Of a stretch of DNA of 64,000 nt, positions 44,003 through 53,351 are shown one piece after another. Each line of letters opens with the position of its first letter. Position 1 is the first letter of the stretch. The translations under genes were made by a program, and so were the position numbers. Source of the stretch: UBA6170 sp942491385 (lineage in GTDB: Bacteria; Chloroflexota; Anaerolineae; Anaerolineales; Anaerolineaceae); NCBI GenBank assembly GCA_942491385.1, contig CALOAF010000006.1, positions 124,001-188,000 on the forward strand, in the 5' to 3' direction. The notes below the pieces were generated by a model. That model saw only the letters and a program-made list of their open reading frames with translations, searched no databases and was not told where the DNA came from.

Positions 44003-44881
44003 ATGACAATCTGGAAAGATTACCAATTAGCTTATAGTTTACCTGAAGCGGTTGAGGCCTATCAACAGGCCGAAAAACCTGTCCGTTTTATTTCTGGAGG
44101 GACGGATTTATTGCTGGAGATTCAACAAGGCAGCTACCCAACCATGCAAACATTGATTGACCTTAATCACATTTATGAGATGCGAGCATTAAAAGCCGTG
44201 GAAGGTAAGATTTTTATTGGCGCTGCTGTGCCAGTCAGTCAAATTACTCATTCGACTATCATCAAAGACCATGCTATGGCGGTTTCCGAAGCCACTGGTT
44301 TGATCGGTGGACCACAAGTGAGAAACTCTGCAACGTTAGGCGGCAACGTAGCGCACGCATTACCGGCTGCGGACGGGATGATCTCATTGATAGCGATCAA
44401 TGCAACAGCGATTACTTATTGCCTAGCAGGATATTCAAAAAAGAATATTCTCGATTTATTTAAAGGTCCTGGAGTAACAGCGCTAGCAAATGATGAGATT
44501 CTAGTAGGTTTTGAATTTCCTGTTCGGAAATCTGGGGAAGGTTCAGCATTTGATCGTGTCATGCGTCCGCAAGGTGTTGCTTTACCAATTTTGAACCTTG
44601 CCATCTGGTTACGCAGAAATGGCGAAGTGATCAGCGATATTCGAATTGTGTTTGGCCCTTCAGGTCCGATTCCAACGCGTGCCTTGCGGGTTGAGGATGT
44701 ATTCCGGGGTAATAAACTAAATGAAGAGACAATTTTGCAGGCCAAAAAGGCCATTCTGGAATCTGTCAGTTTTAGAACCAGCCGAATGCGAGCAACCGCT
44801 GAATATCGTTACCATTTAGCAATGGCGTTATTGGAAAAAGTGGTAAAAATTGCGTGGATGAGGGCGGGAGAAAAAGAATGA
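44003..44881 (+). CDS. Molybdenum hydroxylase FAD-binding subunit (CoxM/XdhB type)
   Basis: 292 residues. FAD-binding motifs RFISGGTDLLLEI and RNSATLGGNVAHALPAAD, and a C-terminal CO dehydrogenase flavoprotein-like domain (SFRTSRMRATAEYRYHLAM). It passes electrons from the Fe-S/Mo subunit to NAD or another acceptor. Its TGA overlaps the next ATG as ATGA. Confidence 0.92.
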   Translation: MTIWKDYQLAYSLPEAVEAYQQAEKPVRFISGGTDLLLEIQQGSYPTMQTLIDLNHIYEMRALKAVEGKIFIGAAVPVSQITHSTIIKDHAMAVSEATGLIGGPQVRNSATLGGNVAHALPAADGMISLIAINATAITYCLAGYSKKNILDLFKGPGVTALANDEILVGFEFPVRKSGEGSAFDRVMRPQGVALPILNLAIWLRRNGEVISDIRIVFGPSGPIPTRALRVEDVFRGNKLNEETILQAKKAILESVSFRTSRMRATAEYRYHLAMALLEKVVKIAWMRAGEKE

Positions 44882-47694
44882 AAGATTTGAAGAATATTGA
44901 AATTACTGTCAATGGAAAAGAATACTCACTTCCGATTATTGAGGGGGAGGTTTTATCGAACTTGCTGAGAGAAAGACTGAGGCTAACCGGAACAAAAATA
45001 GGATGCAATGAATCAGAATGTGGATCCTGCACGGTTGTAGTGGATGGTGAACCAATATTGTCATGCTCATATCCAGCCGTTAAGGCACATGGTAAGAAAA
45101 TTACCACCATAGAAGGTCTAGCAAAAAACGCAGGGAATAATGGTAACTCATATACCGTGCTTCACCCTCTTCAGGATGCCTTCATCGAATATGGTGCAGT
45201 GCAGTGTGGTTTTTGTATTCCTGGTCAGATCATGACCAGTTATGCTTTGCTTGAAAAAAATTCAACTCCCGATATCAAAGATATTCAATACGCCCTCAAG
45301 GATACTCTATGTCGCTGTGCTGGTTACCCCAGTATCATTGGCGCTATTCAAGCTGCATCTGAATCCATTGTAACAGGAAAACCAATAAATCCACCTGAGG
45401 TGCAAACTTCTAAATTTAGCAAGCGAATGGTGGGTCAATTCAGCCGCCGTCCTGATGCAATCGCAAAGGTCACTGGAAAAGCCGTCTTTAGTGATGACAT
45501 TCAATTTAAAGAGATGCTACATGCCAGAGTAAAACGTGCGATGATTCCCGCAGGTATATTGACGGAATTGGATATTTCTGAAGCAATTACCTTGAGAGGT
45601 GTTAGAGCGGTATTAACCGCCAGAGATATTCCTAACGAAAAAACACATGGTTTATTTATTAAAGATTGGCCGGTTCTGATCGATATAGGAGATCCAATCC
45701 GGTATGTCGGTGATGCGCTCGCTATTATCGCTGCGGATTCAAGAGAAATCGCTTCACAGGCATTAGACCTGATTCATTTTAAATATGAAGCATTACCTGT
45801 TGTCTCGTCAGCAGTCCAGGCTCACCAACCTCAAACCAGAAAGATCCATGACACAGGAAATTTATTGAAACATATTCAAGTAAACAAGGGCTCCGTTGAT
45901 GATGGCTTCAAAGATGCGGACGTAATTCTTGAACATACTTATTATACGAATCCTAATGACCACGCTTTTATTGAACCCGAATGTAGTATTGCCAGATTAA
46001 CAGAGGAGAACAAACTAGAGATTTTTGTCGGTTCTCAAATTCCCTATTCTGATCGCGAACAGGTCGCAGCTGTTCTAGGGCTCGCAGAACATCAAGTAAG
46101 AATTATTGGGCAATTGATCGGTGGTGGATTTGGCGGAAAAGAAGATATCGCCGGACAAATCCATGCTGCAATGTTAACCATGAAAACTAAGAAACCGGTT
46201 AAATTATTATTTGATCGTCAGGAAAGTTTGCTTGTTCATCCAAAACGGCATGCAACACAGATAAATATTAAAGTTGGCGCAAAAAAAGATGGCCAATTAG
46301 TGGCTGTTCAAACAGAATTACATGGAGATACCGGGGCGTATGCTTCGTTAGGTGAGAAAGTGATGACGCGCGCAACCACCCACGCATCAGGTCCTTATGA
46401 AGTTCCACATGTGAACATCGATTGTTATGCCATGTACACAAATAATCCACCTGCCGGTGCTTTCCGGGGATTTGGTGTGATGCAATCAGCATTTGCAGTC
46501 GAATCAATCATGGACACCCTAGCGGAAGAATTGCAGCTTGACCCGATTGAATTTCGCAGAAAAAATGCTCTCCGTGTAGGTAGTTCAACCAATACTGGCC
46601 AAGAATTAAGGGAAAGCGTTGGTTTGCTTGAGTGCATCGAAAAAGTAGAAAAAGCATTGCATGAAAAAGCGGGACCAAATCCATTCGTACCAATCGTAAG
46701 CTCAGAAGATCCAAACATTGTCAGATCCTGGGGTTTTGCTGTGGCTTATAAAAACACTGGTTTGGGTGGTGGTGCTCCTGACAAAGCCGGCGCAGAGGTA
46801 GAATTATTGCCGGATGGTAAATTTGAAGTCCGTTCTGCTTCAGCCGAATTGGGGCAGGGGTTACCAACTGTTTTACAGTTAATAGCTGCTGAAGAATTGG
46901 GGCAAGACACCGATCATGTGCAGGTTTTATTATCGGATACAGATCTTACACCTGATGGTGGTCCAACGACTGCTTCACGACAAACGTATGTCACTGGAAA
47001 TGCCGTAAAATTTGCTTCCAGGGCAATGCGGGATTTATTGACATCAGAACTGGCAGAACGATATGATATATCGCCCGAAAAAATTGAATTCAAGGAAGGG
47101 TTAGCTCAAATCGATCGCCGGGAAGTTCAACTTTCGACGATTTCAAGCAACCTACGTAAGGATGGAATTATTCCCAAGGTGTCGTATACCTATTGGGCTC
47201 CTGAAACAAAACCTTTAGGCCAGGGTGGGGATATGCATGTTGCTTTCTCTTTTGCAGCGCAAGCAGCATTGGTTGAGGTGAATACGATCACCGGTGAGGT
47301 AACAGTACCAGAAGTTATTGTTGCAAACGATGTGGGTTTTGCGATCAATCCATTAGGGCTGAAAGGGCAGGTCGAAGGTGGCATCGTCATGGGGATTGGG
47401 CATGCATTGGTTGAAGATTTTATTCTGGATGAGGGCATGGTGATTACTGACCGTTTGGCAAAATATCGAATTCCTTCAATTTATTACACACCGGAGATCA
47501 CATCGTTTATTGTTGAGCATCCTTCTGCTGACGGTCCTTATGGCGCAAAAGGAATTGGGGAGATTTGCTTAATTCCAACGATTCCCGCCATCACCAATGC
47601 TATTTATAATGCGATAGGTGTGCGGGTTGAAAAGTTACCTGTTGATCAGGAAAAAGTGGTATCTGAACTTCAGAAACAAAAACAAATCGTATAA
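44878..47694 (+). CDS. Molybdenum hydroxylase, fused [2Fe-2S] and molybdopterin subunits (xanthine dehydrogenase family)
   Basis: 938 residues. Residues 1-165 are the iron-sulfur part: plant-type [2Fe-2S] Cys set CNESECGSC with a further Cys, then the second cluster CGFCIPGQ and CRCAGYPS. From about 180 the Mo-binding part follows: QLIGGGFGGKEDIAGQ, GAFRGFGVMQSAF, SAELGQGLPTVLQ and the active-site Glu in GAKGIGEI near the end. Oxidises a purine or other N-heterocycle; xanthine/hypoxanthine is a guess by resemblance. The fusion of small and large chains with a separate FAD subunit before it is characteristic of Clostridia-like and Chloroflexota enzymes. GGGAGAAAAAGA precedes ATG 44878. Confidence 0.92.
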   Translation: MKDLKNIEITVNGKEYSLPIIEGEVLSNLLRERLRLTGTKIGCNESECGSCTVVVDGEPILSCSYPAVKAHGKKITTIEGLAKNAGNNGNSYTVLHPLQDAFIEYGAVQCGFCIPGQIMTSYALLEKNSTPDIKDIQYALKDTLCRCAGYPSIIGAIQAASESIVTGKPINPPEVQTSKFSKRMVGQFSRRPDAIAKVTGKAVFSDDIQFKEMLHARVKRAMIPAGILTELDISEAITLRGVRAVLTARDIPNEKTHGLFIKDWPVLIDIGDPIRYVGDALAIIAADSREIASQALDLIHFKYEALPVVSSAVQAHQPQTRKIHDTGNLLKHIQVNKGSVDDGFKDADVILEHTYYTNPNDHAFIEPECSIARLTEENKLEIFVGSQIPYSDREQVAAVLGLAEHQVRIIGQLIGGGFGGKEDIAGQIHAAMLTMKTKKPVKLLFDRQESLLVHPKRHATQINIKVGAKKDGQLVAVQTELHGDTGAYASLGEKVMTRATTHASGPYEVPHVNIDCYAMYTNNPPAGAFRGFGVMQSAFAVESIMDTLAEELQLDPIEFRRKNALRVGSSTNTGQELRESVGLLECIEKVEKALHEKAGPNPFVPIVSSEDPNIVRSWGFAVAYKNTGLGGGAPDKAGAEVELLPDGKFEVRSASAELGQGLPTVLQLIAAEELGQDTDHVQVLLSDTDLTPDGGPTTASRQTYVTGNAVKFASRAMRDLLTSELAERYDISPEKIEFKEGLAQIDRREVQLSTISSNLRKDGIIPKVSYTYWAPETKPLGQGGDMHVAFSFAAQAALVEVNTITGEVTVPEVIVANDVGFAINPLGLKGQVEGGIVMGIGHALVEDFILDEGMVITDRLAKYRIPSIYYTPEITSFIVEHPSADGPYGAKGIGEICLIPTIPAITNAIYNAIGVRVEKLPVDQEKVVSELQKQKQIV

Positions 47695-47714
47695 TATTTC
47701 TTCAAATAAAATAG

Positions 47715-47752
47715 AAAAAACAGAAGATGAGAGAAAATCTTCTGTTTTTTCT
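47715..47752 (+). terminator. Intrinsic terminator of the molybdenum hydroxylase operon
   Basis: AAAAAACAGAAGAT and ATCTTCTGTTTTTT, a perfect 14-bp stem with an 8-base loop and a T run, 20 bases after the stop. Confidence 0.9.
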
Positions 47753-47825
47753 CTTCCTCACCATAATTTCTGAATTTCATTTAGATAATGTTCTTAACTG
47801 ATAGAAAACTTGTGATTATTTTCAC

Positions 47826-47854
47826 ATGACAATCTATTGGTTATGATGTATAAA
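47826..47854 (+). promoter_or_regulatory. Promoter for the hydrogenase operon
   Basis: ATGACA, 17-base spacer, TATAAA, about 45 bases before the first ATG. Confidence 0.5.
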
Positions 47855-47899
47855 CAGTAAGGTTTATCTAACCCCAAATCGAATGTGGAGGAGATATCT

Positions 47900-48394
47900 A
47901 TGTGGTACGTCATCATCCTGGTGGGGATTCTTTTTTGTGCTTTCCAAGCTGTCCGTGATAAAAGATTGATGGTTTCTGCAATCTGGTTGGCTGGTACCAG
48001 TGCGCTGGTAGCCATTCTCATGTATTTACTAGGTGCATATCAGATCGCTGTCATTGAGTTGAGTGTGGGAGCTGGGCTTGTGACGGTCCTATTTGTTTTT
48101 GCCATCAATATTGCTGGCGATGAACCAATACCCAACCTTTCTTTTATTCCGAAATGGTTGGCAAGGATTTTCTCGATCGTTGCTGTTCTTTTGATTGCCT
48201 GGCAGTTATTCCCTTTATTGAATTTACCATTCAATCTGAATCAGGATGCTGGATTTCAGCAACTGGTTTGGGAAAACCGGACAGCTGATTTATATCTCCA
48301 GGTTGTGATGATTTTTGCAGGTGTCATCAGCATGTTAAGACTCTTGACTGACGAATATCGCATTAAAACGTTTCACACGGAGGTTCGAGAATGA
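47900..48394 (+). CDS. Hydrogenase membrane subunit, MrpB/MbhD-E/NuoJ-like
   Basis: 164 residues with about five membrane helices: FCAFQAVRDKRLMVSAIWLAG and YQIAVIELSVGAGLVTVLFV match the DUF4040/MbhD and NuoJ pattern of antiporter-type subunits in membrane-bound hydrogenases. First gene of the operon; GGAGGAGATATCT precedes the ATG. It overlaps the next gene by four bases. Confidence 0.8.
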   Translation: MWYVIILVGILFCAFQAVRDKRLMVSAIWLAGTSALVAILMYLLGAYQIAVIELSVGAGLVTVLFVFAINIAGDEPIPNLSFIPKWLARIFSIVAVLLIAWQLFPLLNLPFNLNQDAGFQQLVWENRTADLYLQVVMIFAGVISMLRLLTDEYRIKTFHTEVRE

Positions 48395-48702
48395 ATTTCA
48401 GCATCCCAATGGTTGTTTTTACAGTCGTGATTGGATTATTCGGTGTTGGGTTGTATTGTTTGCTTGTTACTCGAAACCTAATTCGTGTGGTAGTAGGTTT
48501 ACAAATTATGGTGAAAGGCGTTATGTTGGCTCTGGTTTTTGTAGGGCAGATGAAGGGGCAACCCAGTTTGGGCCAAAGTATGGCATTGACTGTAATTGTG
48601 GCCGATACAATCGTGGCTGTTATTGGTTTGGCTTTAGCTGTCCAGGTGAAACGTAGTATCGGAAGCCTGGATATTGCAGATATATCAAAGTTGAAGAGGT
48701 GA
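48391..48702 (+). CDS. Hydrogenase membrane subunit, NuoK/MrpC-like
   Basis: 103 residues, three membrane helices, with LFGVGLYCLLVTRNLIRVVVGLQIM and the C-terminal VIADTIVAVIGLALAV of NuoK/MrpC proteins. It sits before the two antiporter-like subunits as in Mrp operons and in Mbh-type hydrogenases. Confidence 0.88.
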   Translation: MNFSIPMVVFTVVIGLFGVGLYCLLVTRNLIRVVVGLQIMVKGVMLALVFVGQMKGQPSLGQSMALTVIVADTIVAVIGLALAVQVKRSIGSLDIADISKLKR

Positions 48703-48706
48703 AGAG

Positions 48707-50464
48707 ATGCTGCAAATAGAACCTCTGGTAATGATTACAATGTTAGTTCCCTGCATCGGGGCTTTAGTTGTTTGGTTAATTGGGAATCGTTACGAAAAAA
48801 TCCAACATGTCACAGCTGTGGTTTTTTCAATCACTGCTGCGATTTCTTCCATTGCGATGTTGTGGGTGTATAAAAGTGGGACGATCCTCTCTTTTAAAAT
48901 GGGCAGTTCCTTTGGAGATTTTACCTTCATAACAGATGGATTAGGGTTGTTTCTATCACTCGTAGCAACTGTGATTGGTGCCCTGGCGATTATTTTTTCG
49001 GTCGATTATATGCAAGGTGATCCTCAATTGGGAAGATATTATTCCTTCGTTCTTTTCTTCATCGGGGCCATGGTTGGTCTTGTATTGACCAGTAATCTAT
49101 TGTTGATGTTCGTATTCTGGGAAATCACAGCCTTATGCTCTTATGCTTTGATCTCTTTCTATAATGATGATCCAAAAGCGGTTGCGGGTGGTATAAAGGC
49201 TTTGATTGTGACCCAATTTGGTGGGTTAGGTCTTTTACTGGCAGCTGCGTTATTATTTGCTTACACAGGAAGTTTTGATATCAATATCTTCATATCAAAT
49301 CCTACGCTTTTGCCGAGCAATGTATTAGGAGTCCTGGCATTTGGAATGTTAATTGCCGCCGCCGCCAAATCTGCTCAATTTCCTTTTCAAACCTGGCTTC
49401 CGGATGCAATGGAAGCACCTTCCCCGATCAGTGCTTTAATTCATGCAGCGACAATGGTGAATGCTGGAGTTTACCTTTTGGCGAGATTCTACCCGGCATT
49501 TAAAGATGTTCCAGGTTGGACGCTTTCGGTTATGGTTGTTGGAATGATCTCGGCTCTTATGGCAGCCCTCATGGCGTTGGTAGCAAATGACCTTAAACGC
49601 GTACTGGCTTATTCAACAGTCAGCCAATTAGGCTATATGGTCTATGCCGTTGGTGCTGGTGGTATTCTGGCATCTCAATTTCATCTCTTTAGCCATAGTG
49701 TATTCAAAGCATTGTTATTCCTTGCAGCTGGAGCGGTAATTCACTCGGTAGGTACCAGGGATATGCGTGAAATGGGTGGTTTAGGGAAAGAATTGCCTTT
49801 CGCAAGAACTGTATTTATCATCGGAGCCTTGGCTTTGGCTGGAATACCGATTTTCAATGGATTTTGGAGTAAAGAATTAATTCTCGAAGCTGGGTTGGAA
49901 CATGGCAATCCAATCTGGATATATGTGGTCATGCTCATCGTGGCTGGGATAACAGCGCTCTATACAGTACGCTGCGTGTATCTGGTTTTTTATGGTGAAA
50001 AGAAATTGGAAGAACATATTCATCCGATCGGAAAGAATATGAAAATCGCTTTGGCACCACTAGGCTTCGGGGCAATAACAACCTGGTTATTGATAGGACC
50101 TTTTTCAAAAATGATGAGCACTTCTCTTCCAATGCACAGCATCAATGAATTAAATCTGGGGCATCTCTTCAATCATGTATTATTGGCACCGGCAACCTGG
50201 ATTGCTCTGGCTATTATAGCGCTTGGAATAATGACATGGGTTGGTAGGGCTGCTTTAGGTGGGATTCAGCAAGCATTAAAACCAATTGCCCGAATGGCTG
50301 ACGCGAGCTTTGGATTTGAAAAAATAAATAAATTAATAGTGGATGCGACACAAAAAGTGGGTGAGAGCCTCAGAGTTACTCAAACGGGAAAACTAAATTG
50401 GAATGTTTTTTATATTCTGATTGCCCTGGTTGTTGTATTCGGTGTATTGATTATAGGAGCTTAA
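48707..50464 (+). CDS. Hydrogenase membrane subunit, NuoL/MrpA-D-like proton channel
   Basis: 585 residues, about 14-16 membrane helices. The channel core shows FWEITALCSYALISFY with the conserved Glu, PFQTWLPDAMEAPSPISALIHAATMV, and LKRVLAYSTVSQLGYMVYAVG carrying the conserved Lys. Probably pumps H+ or Na+ driven by the hydrogenase reaction. Confidence 0.92.
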   Translation: MLQIEPLVMITMLVPCIGALVVWLIGNRYEKIQHVTAVVFSITAAISSIAMLWVYKSGTILSFKMGSSFGDFTFITDGLGLFLSLVATVIGALAIIFSVDYMQGDPQLGRYYSFVLFFIGAMVGLVLTSNLLLMFVFWEITALCSYALISFYNDDPKAVAGGIKALIVTQFGGLGLLLAAALLFAYTGSFDINIFISNPTLLPSNVLGVLAFGMLIAAAAKSAQFPFQTWLPDAMEAPSPISALIHAATMVNAGVYLLARFYPAFKDVPGWTLSVMVVGMISALMAALMALVANDLKRVLAYSTVSQLGYMVYAVGAGGILASQFHLFSHSVFKALLFLAAGAVIHSVGTRDMREMGGLGKELPFARTVFIIGALALAGIPIFNGFWSKELILEAGLEHGNPIWIYVVMLIVAGITALYTVRCVYLVFYGEKKLEEHIHPIGKNMKIALAPLGFGAITTWLLIGPFSKMMSTSLPMHSINELNLGHLFNHVLLAPATWIALAIIALGIMTWVGRAALGGIQQALKPIARMADASFGFEKINKLIVDATQKVGESLRVTQTGKLNWNVFYILIALVVVFGVLIIGA

Positions 50465-50465
50465 C

Positions 50466-51983
50466 ATGGATGCAAATACAGCGTTTACCTGGATGCTAAT
50501 GTTCCCAATGATATCTTCAGCGGTAATTTATCTGGTTGGAAGGGTATTTTCCCGAAATGTAAAAAATGAAAATAAAATCAACCCTGCCCGATGGTTAGCT
50601 ATAGTGGCTCTATTAGGCACAGGATTTTTCTTATATCTGGTTATCACGAATGTCTTATCTACAGGACAGACTCATTACCAGGATTTTGGAGAAGTCTGGT
50701 TCCGTTTTGATGGGATCAGTATGATGTTATCCTTGCTGGTTTTAGTTTTGGGTAGTCTGGTAACAATTTATTCATTTACATACCTTGGGAAAGAATCAGG
50801 CGAAGAGAAGTTCTATGCACTACTAGTCATCATGATAGGTACCATTAATGGGTTGGGATGTGCTTTAGACCTTTTTAATTTATGGGTATGGTTTGAAATC
50901 ATGACGATCAGTTCAATCGTACTGGTCGCATTTTATAAAGATCAACCAGCGTCTCTTGAGGCTGGTGTGAAATACCTTATTCAAAGTGCGACCGGATCGA
51001 TGATGGTTGTACTTGGGATTGCACTTGTTTTTCTCGAAACTGGAACATTAAACATCGAAATGTTGAGAATGTCCATCAATGCTCCTTCCCCCTTTTTACT
51101 CATTGGAGGGGCATTATTGGTGATTGGTTTTGGTGTAAAAATTGCCATGGTCCCATTACACACCTGGTTACCGGATGCTCATTCTCAGGCACCCAGTGGC
51201 ATTAGTGCCATGCTTTCAGGGATCGTAATTGAAGTCGGTCTAATTGCATTATTGAGAACAATCGGAGGAATTGCCTTAAGTGGCCATCGCTGGGGTTACT
51301 TATTGATTGGATTTGGGGTCTTAAATATGTTCGTTGGTAACCTACTTGCTTTACGCCAGAAAGAAGTAAAAAGAATGTTGGCGTATTCCAGTTTAAGCCA
51401 TGTTGGATACATGTTGTTAGGTTTTGGTGTGCTTATCTCTTTAAATGGTTTATTAGCGGGTATTGGTGCTGTTTTTCACCTTATCACTCATGGTTTGATG
51501 AAAAGCCTGGCCTTTTTATGTGCAGGCGTTTTTCTATATATTTTTTATATTTCAAAAGGTAGTCATAAACCTTTGGTTTTGGAAGACTTGAATGGCGCAT
51601 CAAAAAAGTATCCATTCATAGCATTCGCATTTTCAGTGGCACTACTTTCATTGGGAGGTTTACCCCCCTTAGCCGGGTTTATGTCTAAGTGGCAATTATT
51701 GGCAGGTGTGGCGCAAACCCAAAACACCATCATGATCATTCTGGTGGTATTTGCCGGATTAATGAGCGTTCTTTCTCTGGGTTATTATGCGCCTTTGGTT
51801 AATCGAATGTACAGAAACGAACCAAGTGCCAACGTAATAGAGGGTGGTGCAGTCTCTATTTGGATGTATGTTCCCATCGCATTATTAACCCTGGCTATTG
51901 TAGTGTTGGGAATTGTCCCTTCCATTTTGTACTGGTTAACCGGGCCTGCTGGATATAGTTTATTCATTTTCTTTGGTCAATAA
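50466..51983 (+). CDS. Hydrogenase membrane subunit, NuoN/MrpD-like proton channel
   Basis: 505 residues and about 14 helices. WVWFEIMTISSIVLVAFY (channel Glu), HTWLPDAHSQAPSGISAMLSG and VKRMLAYSSLSHVGYMLLG mark a second antiporter-like subunit. It begins two bases after the previous stop. Confidence 0.92.
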   Translation: MDANTAFTWMLMFPMISSAVIYLVGRVFSRNVKNENKINPARWLAIVALLGTGFFLYLVITNVLSTGQTHYQDFGEVWFRFDGISMMLSLLVLVLGSLVTIYSFTYLGKESGEEKFYALLVIMIGTINGLGCALDLFNLWVWFEIMTISSIVLVAFYKDQPASLEAGVKYLIQSATGSMMVVLGIALVFLETGTLNIEMLRMSINAPSPFLLIGGALLVIGFGVKIAMVPLHTWLPDAHSQAPSGISAMLSGIVIEVGLIALLRTIGGIALSGHRWGYLLIGFGVLNMFVGNLLALRQKEVKRMLAYSSLSHVGYMLLGFGVLISLNGLLAGIGAVFHLITHGLMKSLAFLCAGVFLYIFYISKGSHKPLVLEDLNGASKKYPFIAFAFSVALLSLGGLPPLAGFMSKWQLLAGVAQTQNTIMIILVVFAGLMSVLSLGYYAPLVNRMYRNEPSANVIEGGAVSIWMYVPIALLTLAIVVLGIVPSILYWLTGPAGYSLFIFFGQ

Positions 51984-51993
51984 AGGAGTATCG

Positions 51994-52305
51994 ATGGATA
52001 TTATACTTACACCTCCTCTTGCGTTTTTGATTTATGTGCCGTTTTTGATTGGGTTGTTATTTTTTGGAAAAGGGATGGCTGGTTCATCAAAAAAATCAAT
52101 AATGAAAGAAACAATCTATGCCAGCGGTGAAGAAGCTTCCACGAATGCAGCTGCACCAGGATACAGACCGTTTTTTCTGATTGCCTTCTTTTTTGCGATA
52201 CTCCATCTTGGGATGTTAATTATCGGATCTGGCACGTTTTCATTCCAGTCTGTACCGTTCTTGCTTGGTTTGATGGTTTCTCTCATCGCCTTATTGTTAG
52301 GATAG
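51994..52305 (+). CDS. Hydrogenase membrane subunit, NuoA-like
   Basis: 103 residues with three membrane helices and a soluble loop containing ETIYASGEEA, comparable to the NuoA loop segment. Divergent; identification rests on size, helices, that loop and position just before the NuoB-like gene. AAAGGAG precedes ATG 51994; an in-frame upstream start at 51973 would overlap the previous gene. Confidence 0.62.
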   Translation: MDIILTPPLAFLIYVPFLIGLLFFGKGMAGSSKKSIMKETIYASGEEASTNAAAPGYRPFFLIAFFFAILHLGMLIIGSGTFSFQSVPFLLGLMVSLIALLLG

Positions 52306-52318
52306 AAAGGAAATTATT

Positions 52319-52855
52319 ATGAGTGATGTTTCCGAAAATATTTACACACAAATTGTTGATAAAATTAAAAATTGGGCCAGAATCAACTCTCCCTGGGCAA
52401 TTCATTTTAATAGTGGTTCATGTAATGGATGCGATATTGAACTTTTAGCTACTTTGACCCCACGGTATGATGTTGAGCGACTGGGCATTAAATTACAGGG
52501 AAGCCCACGCCATGCAGATGTTTTAATCGCAACTGGTCCAGTCACCTTGCAGGCATTGGACCGTTTAATTCGTGTATATGAGCAGATGCCAGATCCGAAA
52601 TATGTCATTGCTCTTGGATCCTGTGCATTGTCTGGTGGTGTATTCGATGGTTGTTACAATGTAATTGGTGATCTAAATAAAGTTGTTCCGGTTGATGTTT
52701 ATGTGCCTGGATGCCCTCCCAGACCAGAAGCGATTATTTATGGGGTCGTTCAGTTATTAGAAAGTTTAAAAAAGGGGAAAAAACGAGAAAAAATTATTGT
52801 TTCAAATGAGTTTCCAGATTTAATCGTTGAGGAGGAAAGCAATGGAAATCAATAA
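52319..52855 (+). CDS. Group 4 NiFe hydrogenase small subunit (NuoB/EchC/HycG-like)
   Basis: 178 residues carrying the proximal [4Fe-4S] ligands: CNGCDIELLA near residue 34, GSCALSGGVFDGC and VPGCPPRPEAI. It passes electrons between the NiFe site and the ferredoxin-like subunit. Overlaps the next gene by 14 bases. Confidence 0.95.
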   Translation: MSDVSENIYTQIVDKIKNWARINSPWAIHFNSGSCNGCDIELLATLTPRYDVERLGIKLQGSPRHADVLIATGPVTLQALDRLIRVYEQMPDPKYVIALGSCALSGGVFDGCYNVIGDLNKVVPVDVYVPGCPPRPEAIIYGVVQLLESLKKGKKREKIIVSNEFPDLIVEEESNGNQ

Positions 52856-53351
52856 TTTATTAGAATCTGGGGAAAACCTGCTGGAAAAATGGGTGGAATC
52901 ATCCAACACTTTTGAAGAAAACCGTTTGGATATTTGGGTTTTACCTGAAAATTTTAAATCAGCGGTAAAAAGTCTTGTTGAAAATCATTGGGGTTATTTG
53001 GTAACCATTACTGGTATGGATATTCCTCCCGCAACGGATCAGGAAAACAATAACCAACCAGGTCAATTGGAAGCACTATACCATTTTGCTAATGAAGCAG
53101 CCATCATAACCATCAGGGTTAAAGTTCCTTATAGTAAACCTCAAATTGAATCGATCTGTGACCTCATACCTTCTGCAACAATTTATGAACGAGAAGCCAT
53201 AGAATTGTTTGGATTTGATTTATTGAATACACCCAATACAAAAAAATTAATATTACCAGATTCCTGGCCTGATGGTGTGTACCCTTTAAGAAAATCATTC
53301 ACAAGTTTGCAGGATTTTGAAACTTCGAAAAAGGAGCAATCCAATGACTGA
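52842..53351 (+). CDS. Hydrogenase subunit, NuoC/HycE N-terminal-like
   Basis: 169 residues. NHWGYLVTITGMD, ALYHFANEAAIITIRVKVPYS and IPSATIYEREAIELFGF follow the 30-kDa complex I subunit pattern; DSWPDGVYPLRKSF closes it. A connecting subunit without cofactors. GAGGAGGAAAGC precedes ATG 52842. Confidence 0.9.
   Translation: MEINNLLESGENLLEKWVESSNTFEENRLDIWVLPENFKSAVKSLVENHWGYLVTITGMDIPPATDQENNNQPGQLEALYHFANEAAIITIRVKVPYSKPQIESICDLIPSATIYEREAIELFGFDLLNTPNTKKLILPDSWPDGVYPLRKSFTSLQDFETSKKEQSND

Noticed and set aside
44772..45110. Long antisense open frames over xdh, pdhC and valS genes
   Set aside because: They mirror well-supported coding genes, have no ribosome-binding site and no family motifs.
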